Assembly (NCBI GenBank): GCA_032718475.1
Contig: JAUCBJ010006892.1
Coordinates: 1 to 23,641 of the forward strand
DNA: 23,641 nt
Reading direction: 5' to 3'
Source: Nemertoderma westbladi
Taxonomy: Eukaryota > Xenacoelomorpha > Nemertodermatida > Nemertodermatidae
How positions within the stretch are numbered: position 1 is the first letter of the stretch; every line of letters begins with the position of its first letter. The position numbers and the translations under genes were made by a program. Under the pieces are notes generated by a model. That model was given only the letters and a program-made list of their open reading frames with translations, was not told the DNA's origin and did not search any database. Shown one piece after another: positions 9,558-18,199 of this stretch.

Positions 9558-9826
9558 GATTCAAAAATAACGATAATACCATTTTATGCGCGGTGTGTAG
9601 AAACAGTTATCACCAGCAGTGTGGAACTTGCCTGGCATATGGAGAAACCGCAGAGCTTGAACAGTCTCAGTTTTTTACGAGTCACTACTGCATTTTTTGT
9701 TTACAAGGGATTTTTCCTTTTAGCGATATTCCGTCTAACGACTATGATATTTTCGGAATTTCCGACGATTTATACTTGCTCAACGAAAATGCTGATAATC
9801 CTAGTTTTGCTACTATCTACTATTGA
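9558..9826 (+). CDS. Terminal exon encoding a PHD-like zinc finger (transposon-borne)
   Basis: A splice acceptor (TTTTTCAG at 9550-9557) opens a phase-consistent frame of 89 codons ending at 9826. The protein shows CAVCRNSYHQQC followed by HYCIFCLQGIFPFSD. The spacing C-x2-C, H-x2-C, then H/Y-C-x2-C is the second half of a PHD-type finger. The tail CxxCLxxIFPF resembles the PHD fingers common in invertebrate retroelement and chromatin-type proteins. The first zinc-binding pair should lie in an upstream exon that I cannot place. PHD fingers usually bind histone H3 tails, so a role in target choice is conceivable but is inference. It ends 15 bp before the convergent transposase frame. It might alternatively be a 3' exon of an alternative HECT transcript. 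Confidence 0.5.
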
Positions 9827-9841
9827 TTGAGTTATTATTAA

Positions 9842-10553
9842 TTAATAAGTTATTATAGAATTATTTCGCCTTGAATCGTTACAACTCGACCGCAGTTCTT
9901 TGTGGAGGCGTTTAATAATAACATTTTCGGTTCCGGCATCAACTCTAATTAAGTAAGGGAGCCGGCCGCATTCTTTAAGAAAAAACAACAATTTTAGGAT
10001 CGTTGTTACTCGGCAAGACATTTAACCAGAGTACTCTCCTTGAGAACCCGTCTATTGCCCCATGAATTGGAAAGCCGTAGGGCTTTAACTTATCATATCC
10101 ATCAACATGAACCGTGTGATTAGAACCTTTAGAATGGTATCGCGTACGTCGATGAAGTGTTTTTCGTAAGCGAGATTTTACGCCTTCAGGATCTACATAT
10201 TTCAAAATAAGTCTAACAGTTTCCTTAGAGACATTAATAAACGATCTGGACCATAATCTTTTACAAATTGATCGGTATCCACAATTTATACCACCGTACT
10301 CAAAAATTTTCACCAATATTCCGGATAATATTTCCTCAAACGAAGTATCGTAATCTCTACTGTGGAGATTCATATTGGCTTTATATCTTCGTACTGATCT
10401 TTCGGATAGAGCAATATTATGAACCGAGTTTAACATAGAGGCTGTCTCCTTAGCGGTGAATTGGAAATAGAAATAGACAGTTATCAAATCATTTACAGAA
10501 AATCTGTTACAGCCTTCAGAAAATGTAAAAGGAAGATAATTATTTTGAGACAT
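9842..10553 (-). pseudogene. DDE integrase-type transposase (IS3-like/rve fold), frameshifted and truncated
   Basis: The first true ATG is at 10551-10553 (MSQNNY). The N-terminal half is helical (SVRRYKANMNL, then YGGINCGYRSICKRLW and VSKETVRLILK), as in IS3-family enzymes where a GYR motif precedes the core. The catalytic core starts with HVDGYDKLKPYGFPIHGAIDGFSRR, holding the first aspartate. At the A6 run 9980-9985 (T6 in the coding strand) the frame is lost and a stop follows at 9975. In the next frame the protein continues as CGRLPYLIRVDAGTEN, with the second aspartate, to a stop at 9842. The third acidic residue, normally in a later NxxIExWW-like block, is absent, so the copy is inactive. 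It is the only recombinase found between the inverted repeats and so is the element's presumed mobility gene. Confidence 0.8.
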
Positions 10554-10749
10554 TTTAAGTAATATTCTAATAATGAGACAATTCAAATGCAGAATATGTT
10601 CAACTCAAAACTGTAATCGGCCTGGCTACCACATCGAATCTTTTTTAAATTGCCCACATTAATATTAATTCACAGGTACTATTTACCGATTCGATAAAAA
10701 AAGGTGATCAAGGATACTGCAGCTTCAGTCTGATTGGCTTATTTATAGA

Positions 10750-11364
10750 AACAAACTTGATTTGATGTTTGTTGGTAGAGAAACCACTCCAGCCAATTAG
10801 ATTTGTTTCCCTGAGTTTTGTAAAGTCGTTCGAACGAGTTTGCAAAAGTCGGGAGAACAAAAAAAAGATTACAAAAAACAAACTTTTGTTTTCCCGAGTT
10901 TTGTAAAGTCGTTCGAACGAGTTTACAAAAGTCGGGTGAACAAAAAAAAAAGATTACAAAAAACAAACTTTTGTTTTCCTGAGTTTTGTAAAGTCGTTCG
11001 AACGAGTTTGCAAAAGTCGGGGAAACAAACTTGATTGGATGTTTGTTGGTATAGAAACCACTCCAGCCAATTAGATTTGTTTTCCCGAGTTTTGTAAAGT
11101 CGTTCGAACGAGTTTACAAAAGTCGGGTGAACAAAAAAAAAAGATTACAAAAAACAAACTTTTGTTTTCCTGAGTTTTGTAAAGTCGTTCGAACGAGTTT
11201 GCAAAAGTCGGGGAAACAAACTTGATTGGATGTTTGTTGGTATAGAAACCACTCCAGCCAATTAGATTTGTTTTCCCGAGTTTTGTAAAGTCGTTCGAAC
11301 GAGTTTACAAAAGTCGGGTGAACAAAAAAAAAAGATTACAAAAAACAAACTTTTGGCCGCTCAG
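10750..11364 (-). repeat. Right terminal inverted repeat with tandem units of about 192 bp
   Basis: This is the inverted counterpart of the left arm and longer: CTTGATTGGATGTTTGTTGG starts at 11029 and 11221 (192 bp apart), with a diverged copy at about 10755. Every unit has TTCGAA-centred palindromes (GTCGTTCGAACGAG). Short open frames across it (for example 10739-10966 and 10840-11034) only reflect the repeat. Confidence 0.9.
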
Positions 11365-11370
11365 GGCCAC

Positions 11371-12464
11371 CATAGGTAAGTGAAGGGCAGCCGCTTCATA
11401 AATGGATTTCTCAATATCTGATGCAAAGAATGTAACATCTGCAATTGTCCATTGTGATAATTGACTAGGTTGCACATTATAAGTTACTTTCAGTCGTCTG
11501 ACAACTTCTTCCTGATATTGAGTTAGCATGGTCGAATTTACCTTTTCCCATGCAATACGTGGTTTGACTTTAACTGTCCCAGGTTGAGAGGTATGCTTAA
11601 CTATATGGTTTGTTTTACAATGAGAATCTAATAGGCATGACGATGTAGTATGTACACGTACATTATCAAGGTGGAAATGAGCAACCACTGGTACATGATC
11701 TGAATATAGTTGGAAGTCGTGCTCAAATACTTTCCCTTTTTTACACAATTGAGCATATGTTGATTGGTGATAATGTGATCTATGTATGAGAAACCATTAC
11801 CACGAAATGTAATACAAGGCCCGGAAAATGGAGAGTAGGTATCAATTGCGACCAGCTCAGATTCTTTGAGGTAATTATGAAGTAGGCGGCCTCTTTTGCT
11901 TATTTTGAGTTTGCATTTCCTAGGACCTTGTAGGTTACCTAAGTCTGTGTTTGTGTCAGCTAGGATTACGGGTGATGAATCGCTATGTACCTGGATAATA
12001 GTACTGATCCGCCCAATGTGGTCATTGTAGAGCGTGGAGTCTTTGGATGTGTCCGGGAAGTAGCAGCATGTCACTACAAATGGCTGTTGGTAGTTACAAT
12101 AATTAGCACGGATTCAAACTATATCATCCTTAGAGTCAAACCGAGTTATATTGTTGAAGGCTGAAGTCCTATAGAACAATGCTACTCCGCAACGTATTAC
12201 AGTAGTAGATGAGTTATTTCTAGTAGTGAAGACACAATCAAAGTCGTCATGTAGGCCCAACAGTAATTCCTTAGCTTCAAGCTTGTCTAACCAATGTTCC
12301 TGTAGCGCGAGGACGTCCAACTGGCTGAGAAGATCTTTAACAGCATTGCTGCTTGAAGTGAAATCATGACAGTTAAAAGTTCCCAAACGTATATCCCATA
12401 TCGATTCATCACAAGCTTGTAAAGTTATTGTGTTAGGGGCTACATTATCGTTGATGTTAAACAT
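11371..12464 (-). pseudogene. LINE ORF2, apurinic-type endonuclease part (broken)
   Basis: The frame opens with ATG at 12462-12464. Endonuclease motifs follow: GTFNCHDF, the catalytic-glutamate block LALQEHWL, the VILADTNTDLG region, FSYIDHIITN, and SDHVPV near the end. These place it in the exonuclease/endonuclease/phosphatase fold that nicks target DNA in APE-type LINEs. A TGA at 12114-12116 interrupts the frame. An A-run frameshift near 11735-11745 separates the last part. The frame then runs into the transposon end at 11364 and resumes as reverse transcriptase beyond 6074. Two open pieces in this span (11628-12074 and 11305-11748) are parts of this one gene. Confidence 0.85.
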
Positions 12465-12737
12465 ACTGCCTCATATTTGGATGGAATGTCTCGAATTGGT
12501 GACTCGGATAAATCTGCTTCGTTATATCATCAATTTTGTTATCTCCAGACCTTCCCGTGGTGTAGTTAATCAATTCGTGACATTCTGTACCAGTTGGCCA
12601 GAAGGAATGACGAAGTAGTGTAGTGCGGTTTCCGCGGTCAATGGTTACTCTCATACATATATTGTTGTTGTCAGACATAACATGAGATATTCTGTGAACA
12701 GGGATACGCCTGTCTTGAAGATAATCCTTGATGCAGT
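12457..12737 (-). pseudogene. LINE ORF1, C-terminal fragment
   Basis: The visible frame, truncated by the satellite at its 5' side, encodes VHRISHVMSDNNNICMRVTI and FWPTGTECHELI. This resembles the end of the gag-like ORF1 of several LINE clades (RNA-binding fold). The frame continues a few codons into satellite DNA (to 12753), which is accidental. Its stop (TAA, 12457-12459) overlaps the start of the endonuclease frame in the string ATGTTTAA. Confidence 0.65.
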
Positions 12738-12742
12738 CATAT
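12738..12742. repeat. Target-site duplication CATAT, right copy
   Basis: This is the partner of 3811-3815. It is followed at once by CTGCTACACAAAGG, the missing half of the split satellite monomer. Confidence 0.7.
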
Positions 12743-15700
12743 CTGCTACACAAAGGAAGGAGTGGGCGCTAAACACCTATCTGCTAAACAAAGGAAGGAG
12801 TGGGCGCTAAATACCTATCTGCTACCCAAAGGAAGGAGTGGGCGCTAAACACCTATCTGCTACCCAAAGGAAGGAGTGGGCGCTAAATACCTATCTGCTA
12901 CCCAAAGGATGGAGTGGGCGCTAAACACCTATATGTTACCCAAAGGAAGGAGTGGGCGCTAAACACCTATGTGCTACCCAAAGGAAGGAGTGGGCGCTAA
13001 ACACCTATCTGCTGCCCAAAGGAAGGAATGGGCGCTAAATGCCCATCTGCTACCCAAAGGAAGGAGTGGGCGCTAAACACCTATCTGCTACCCAAAGGAA
13101 GGAGTGGGCGCTAAACACCTATCTGCTACCCAAAGGAAGGAGTGGGCGCTAAACACCTATCTTCTACCCAAAGGAAGGAATGGGCGCTAAATACCTATCT
13201 GCTACCCAAAGGAAGGAGTTAGCGCTAAACACCTTTCTGCTACCCAAAGGAAGGAGTGGGCGCTAAACACCTATCTGCTACCCAAAGGAAGGAGTGGGCG
13301 CTAAATACCTATCTGCTACCCAAAGAATGGAGTGGGCGCTAAACACCTATCAGTTACCCAAAGGAAGGAGTGGGCCTAAACACCTATCTGCTACCCAAAG
13401 GAAGGAGTGGGCGCTAAATACCTATCTGCTACCCAAAGGAAGGAGTGGGCGCTAAACACCTATCTGCTACCCAAAGGAAGTAGTGGGCGCTAAATACCTA
13501 TCTGCTACCCAAAGGAAGGAGTGGGCGCTAAACACCTATCTGCTACCCAAAGGAAGGAGTGGGCGCTAAACACCTATCTGCTACCCAAAGGAAGGAGTGG
13601 GCGCTAAATACCTATCTGCTACCCAAAGGAAGGAGTGGGCGCTAAACACCTATCTGCTACCCAAAGGAAGGGGTGGGCGCTAAATACCTATCTGCTACCC
13701 AAAGGAAGGAGTGGGAGTTAAACACCTATCTGCTACCCAAAGGAAGGAGTGGGTGCTAATCACCTATCTGCTACCCAAAGGAAGGAGTGGGCGCTAAATA
13801 CCTATCTGCTACCCAAACGAAGGAGTGGGCGCTAAACACCTATCTTCTACCCAAAGGAAGGAATGGGCGCTAAATACCTATCTGCTACCCAAAGGATGGA
13901 GTGGGCGCTAAACACCTATCTGCTACCCAAAGGAAGGAGTGGGCGCTAAACACCTATCTGCTACCCAAAGGAATGAGTGGGCGCTAAACACCTATCTGCT
14001 ACCCAAAGGAAGGAGTGGGCGCTAAACACCTATCTTCTACCCAAAGGAAGGAATGGGCGCTAAATACCTATCTGCTACCCAAAGGATGGAGTGGGCGCTA
14101 AACACCTATCTGTTACCCAAAGGAAGGAGTGGGCGCTAAACACCTATGTGCTACCCAAAGGAAGGAGTGGGCGCTAAACACCTATCTGCTGCCCAAAGGA
14201 AGGAGTGGGCGCTAAATGCCCATCTGCTACCCAAAGGAAGGAGTGGGCGCTAAACACCTATCTGCTACCCAAAGGAAGGAGTGGGCGCTAAACACCTATC
14301 TGCTACCCAAAGGAATGAGTGGGCGCTAAACACCTATCTGCTACCCAAAGGAAGGAGTGGGCGCTAAACACCTATCTTCTACCCAAAGGAAGGAATGGAC
14401 GCTAAATACCTATCTGCTACCCAAAGGAAGGAGTTGGCGCTAAACACCTTTCTGCTACCCAAAGGAAGGAGTGGGCGCTAAACACCTATCTGCTACCCAA
14501 AGGAAGGAGTGGGCGCAAAACACCTATCTGCTACCCAAAGGAAGGAGTGGGCGCTAAATACCTATCTGCTACCCAAAGAATGGAGTGGGCGCTAAACACC
14601 TATCAGTTACCCAAAGGAAGGAGTGGGCCTAAACACCTATCTGCTACCCAAAGGAAGGAGTGGGCGCTAAATACCTATCTGCTACCCAAAGGAAGGAGTG
14701 GGCGCTAAACACCTATCAGTTACCCAAAGGAAGGAGTGGGCCTAAACACCTATCTACTACCCAAAGGAAGGAGTGGGCGCTAAATACCTATCTGCTACCC
14801 AAAGGAAGGAGTGGGTGCTAATCACCTATCTGCTACCCAAAGGAAGGAGTGGGCGCTAAATACCTATCTGCTACCCAAACGAAGGAGTGGGCGCTAAACA
14901 CCTATCTGCTACCCAAAGGAAGGAGTGGGCGCTAAACACCTATCAGTTACCCAAAGGAAGGAGTGGGCCTAAACACCTATCTGCTACCCAAAGGAAGGAG
15001 TGGGCGCTAAACACCTATCTGCTACCCAAAGGAATGAGTGGGCGCTAAACACCTATCTGCTACCCAAAGGAAGGAGTGGGCGCTAAACACCTATCTTCTA
15101 CCCAAAGGAAGGAATGGGCGCTAAATACCTATCTGCTACCCAAAGGATGGAGTGGGCGCTAAACACCTATGTGCTACCCAAAGGAAGGAGTGGGCGCTAA
15201 ACACCTATCTGCTGCCCAAAGGAAGGAGTGGGCGCTAAATGCCCATCTGCTACCCAAAGGAAGGAGTGGGCGCTAAACACCTATCTGCTACCCAAAGGAA
15301 GGAGTGGGCGCTAAACACCTTTCTGCTACCCAAAGGAATGAGTGGGCGCTAAACACCTATCTGCTACCCAAAGGAAGGAGTGGGCGCTAAACACCTATCT
15401 TCTACCCAAAGGAAGGAATGGACGCTAAATACCTATCTGCTACCCAAAGGAAGGAGTTGGCGCTAAACACCTTTCTGCTACCCAAAGGAAGGAGTGGGCG
15501 CTAAACACCTATCTGCTACCCAAAGGAAGGAGTGGGCGCAAAACACCTATCTGCTACCCAAAGGAAGGAGTGGGCGCTAAATACCTATCTGCTACCCAAA
15601 GAATGGAGTGGGCGCTAAACACCTATCAGTTACCCAAAGGAAGGAGTGGGCCTAAACACCTATCTACTACCCAAAGGAAGGAGTGGGCGCTAAATACCTA

Positions 15701-17660
15701 TCTGCTACCCAAAGGAAGGAGTGGGCGCTAAACACCTATCTGCTACCCAAAGGAAGGAGTGGGCGCTAAACACCTATCTGCTACCCAAAGGAAGGAGTGG
15801 GCGCTAAACACCTATCTGCTACCCAACAGAAGGAGTGGGCGCTAAACACCTAGTGCTACCCAAAGGAAGGAGTGGGCGCTAAATACCTATCTGCTACCCA
15901 AAGGAAGGAGTGGGCGCTAAACACCTATCTGCTACCCAAAGGAAGGGGTGGGCGCTAAATACCTATCTGCTACCCAAAGGAAGGAGTGGGCGTTAAACAC
16001 CTATCTGCTACCCAAAGGAAGGAGTGGGCGCTAATCACCTATCTGCTACCCAAAGGAAGGAGTGGGCGCTAAATACCTATCTACTACCCAAACGAAGGAG
16101 TGGGCGCTAAACACCTATCTGCTACCCAAAGGAAGGAGTCGAGTGGGCGCTAAACACCTATCTGCTACCCAAAAGGAAGGAGTGGGCGCTAAATACCTAT
16201 CTGCTACCTAAAGGAAGGAGTGGGCGCTAAACACCTATCTGCTACCCAAAGGAAGGAGTCGAGTGGGCGCTAAACACCTATCTGCTACCCAAAGGAAGGA
16301 GTGGGCGCTAAACACCTATCTTCTACCCAAAGGAAGGAATGGGCGCTAAATACCTATCTGCTACCCAAAGGATGGAGTGGGCGCTAAACACCTATGTGCT
16401 ACCCAAAGGAAGGAGTGGGCGCTAAACACCTATCTGCTGCCCAAAGGAAGGAGTGGGCGCTAAATGCCCATCTGCTACCCAAAGGAAGGAGTGGGCGCTA
16501 AACACCTATCTGCTACCCAAAGGAAGGAGTAGGCGCTAAACACCTTTCTGCTACCCAAAGGAATGAGTGGGCGCTAAACACCTATCTGCTACCCAAAGGA
16601 AGGAGTGGGCGCTAAACACCTATCTTCTACCCAAAGGAAGGAATGGACGCTAAATACCTATCTGCTACCCAAAGGAAGGAGTTGGCGCTAAACACCTTTC
16701 TGCTACCCAAAGGAAGGAGTGGGCGCTAAACACCTATCTGCTACCCAAAGGAAGGAGTGGGCGCAAAACACCTATCTGCTACCCAAAGGAAGGAGTGGGC
16801 GCTAAATACCTATCTGCTACCCAAAGAATGGAGTGGGCGCTAAACACCTATCAGTTACCCAAAGGAAGGAGTGGGCCTAAACACCTATCTACTACCCAAA
16901 GGAAGGAGTGGGCGCTAAATACCTATCTGCTACCCAAAGGAAGGAGTGGGCGCTAAACACCTATCTGCTACCCAAAGGAAGGAGTGGGCGCTAAACACCT
17001 ATCTGCTACCCAAAGGAAGGAGTGGGCGCTAAACACCTATCTGCTACCCAACAGAAGGAGTGGGCGCTAAACACCTAGTGCTACCCAAAGGAAGGAGTGG
17101 GCGCTAAATACCTATCTGCTACCCAAAGGAAGGAGTGGGCGCTAAACACCTATCTGCTACCCAAAGGAAGGGGTGGGCGCTAAATACCTATCTGCTACCC
17201 AAAGGAAGGAGTGGGCGTTAAACACCTATCTGCTACCCAAAGGAAGGAGTGGGCGCTAATCACCTATCTGCTACCCAAAGGAAGGAGTGGGCGCTAAATA
17301 CCTATCTACTACCCAAACGAAGGAGTGGGCGCTAAACACCTATCTGCTACCCAAAGGAAGGAGTCGAGTGGGCGCTAAACACCTATCTGCTACCCAAAAG
17401 GAAGGAGTGGGCGCTAAATACCTATCTGCTACCTAAAGGAAGGAGTGGGCGCTAAACACCTATCTGCTACCCAAAGGAAGGAGTCGAGTGGGCGCTAAAC
17501 ACCTATCTGCTACCCAAAAGGAAGGAGTGGGCGCTAAATACCTATCTGCTACCCAAAGGAAGGAGTGGGCGCTAAACACCTATCTGCTACCCAAAGTAAG
17601 GAGTGGGCGCTAAATACCTATCTGCTACCCAAAGGAAAGAGTGGGCGCTAAACACCTATC
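12743..17660. repeat. 38-bp satellite array, right segment (about 129 monomers)
   Basis: The monomer is the same as at 2847-3810, in the same orientation and register. Variants are recognisable and recur in ordered blocks: CTATGTGC, CTGCTGCCC with ATGCCCATC, CTATCTTCTACCC with GGAATGG, CTATCAGTTACCC with a 1-bp deletion (GGGCCTAAAC), and GGAGTCGAGTGGG. The CTATGTGC variant recurs at 12964, 14141, 15164 and 16389, giving spacings of 1177, 1023 and 1225 bp. The pattern is a higher-order repeat of about 27 to 32 monomers. The 38-bp period is not a multiple of three and no coding function is implied. Confidence 0.97.
15036..17485. repeat. Two near-identical 1225-bp higher-order units in the satellite
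   Basis: Rare variants repeat at exactly 1225 bp: CCTAGTGCTACCC at 15851 and 17076, GAGTCGAGTGGG at 16136 and 17361 and again at 16256 and 17481, and the ATGCCCATC variant at 15241 and 16466. I found only isolated differences between the copies (for example GGGCGC at 15294 versus AGGCGC in the second copy), so the duplication is recent. Sequence upstream of about 15036 (GGAATGAGTGGG) differs from its 1225-bp partner, which marks the border. Confidence 0.9.
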
Positions 17661-18122
17661 CCTTGTTTTGCTCCCAGTAGATTAACTGGAAGGCTGAGTG
17701 GACCCTGGCGGGGCTGAACCTACTACCAATAGATTGTGGGCGTGGCGCTCAACCTGAGCTACCCCTCCATCCAATATTGATGGAGGACAGAGTATCAGAG
17801 ATGAACCAATCGTGGATTAAATTGAATGTGCAGTAGCCGACACTAATAATTCGGCGTAATAAAGCATATTGAACCGTAAATGTAGAGAAAGAGAATGAGT
17901 AATACAATACAGTAGATAGATAGGCATAATTGTACTAATCGATGCAAACATTATAAGTAGAACGCTCCATTCAACTGTTACATAGTTAATTGATCAATTA
18001 ATTCATTATAATTGTGTACTTAATTAAGTAGCATGGTAGAGGGGTTATGTTTTATATTATGTTATCCAAAAGTCCATTGGCCCTTAACTTTTACCGAATA
18101 TGTTTGATTCACACCTAATTAC
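17661..18122. other. Array edge with decayed monomers, a hairpin and spacer
   Basis: Just outside the array, 17672-17765 carries satellite-like pieces (GAGTGGACCC, GCTGAACCTACTACC, TGTGGGCGTGGCGCTCAACC, GAGCTACCCC), probably about two diverged monomers. A perfect 8-bp stem, CCTCCATC / GATGGAGG with a 7-nt loop, lies at 17764-17786. The rest is AT-rich upstream DNA of the protease gene with no gene seen. Confidence 0.55.
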
Positions 18123-18128
18123 TATAAA
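18123..18128 (+). promoter_or_regulatory. TATA box of the trypsin-like gene
   Basis: ACTATAAATTGG places TATAAA 72 bp before the ATG at 18200. A start of transcription near 18153 would give a 5' UTR of about 45 nt. TATA boxes are usual for highly expressed secreted proteases. Confidence 0.6.
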
Positions 18129-18199
18129 TTGGCTAAAATGTAAGAAATACACATCAGTTAAAAACATTCTCAACAACAATTCCCACAAACAACGTAACA

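Larger units (their letters stand above)
6074..11364. mobile_element. About 5.3-kb DNA transposon with foldback-like terminal repeats carrying HECT, PHD-like and DDE-transposase genes
   Basis: The two ends are inverted copies of each other: TGAGCGGCCAAAAGTTTG at the left (from 6075) and its reverse complement at the right (to 11363). Long subterminal inverted repeats follow on both sides. The element interrupts the LINE ORF2 between its endonuclease and reverse transcriptase halves, which independently fixes the borders. GGCC lies directly outside both ends (6070-6073 and 11365-11368). It may be a 4-bp target duplication, but since GTGGCC/GGCCAC is itself inverted, the exact edge is uncertain by a few bases. 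The inside holds a HECT gene (plus), a PHD-like exon (plus) and an integrase-type transposase (minus). The transposase resembles IS3-type/rve DDE enzymes, so a eukaryotic IS3-like (IS3EU-type) superfamily is my tentative assignment. Confidence 0.85.
3816..12737 (-). mobile_element. 5'-truncated non-LTR retrotransposon (APE-type LINE) in satellite DNA, itself split by a DNA transposon
   Basis: Read on the minus strand, the element runs from a truncated ORF1 (12737) through an endonuclease (about 12464-11371), is broken by the transposon at 11364-6074, and continues with reverse transcriptase and C-terminal region (about 6067-4034) and a short 3' UTR ending at 3816. Without the insert it is about 3.6 kb. 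The 3' end carries GCTAG/CTAGC and GCGC inverted repeats and an AT-rich tail of ATAA-like units, in place of a long poly(A). Several stops and frameshifts show that the copy is dead. The clade (CR1/L2/I-like) is not decided. Confidence 0.88.

Noticed and set aside
10739-11034. Short frames in the right terminal arm
   Set aside because: Both strands read repeats of the same arm unit; nothing gene-like.
6068-11370. Exact target duplication of the 5.3-kb transposon
   Set aside because: GGCC flanks both ends, but GTGGCC/GGCCAC is also inverted, so the true edge cannot be set. Collapsing to one GGCC leaves the LINE frame off by one base, which does not help since the LINE carries other breaks.
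11305-12753. Four separate minus-strand frames that might be taken for separate genes
   Set aside because: Together they read as the end of ORF1 and one endonuclease domain of a single LINE, broken by one stop and one frameshift.
12743-17660. Regular repeats suggesting a CRISPR array
   Set aside because: The 38-bp units are joined head to tail without unique spacers, and the setting is an animal genome with introns. It is a satellite.
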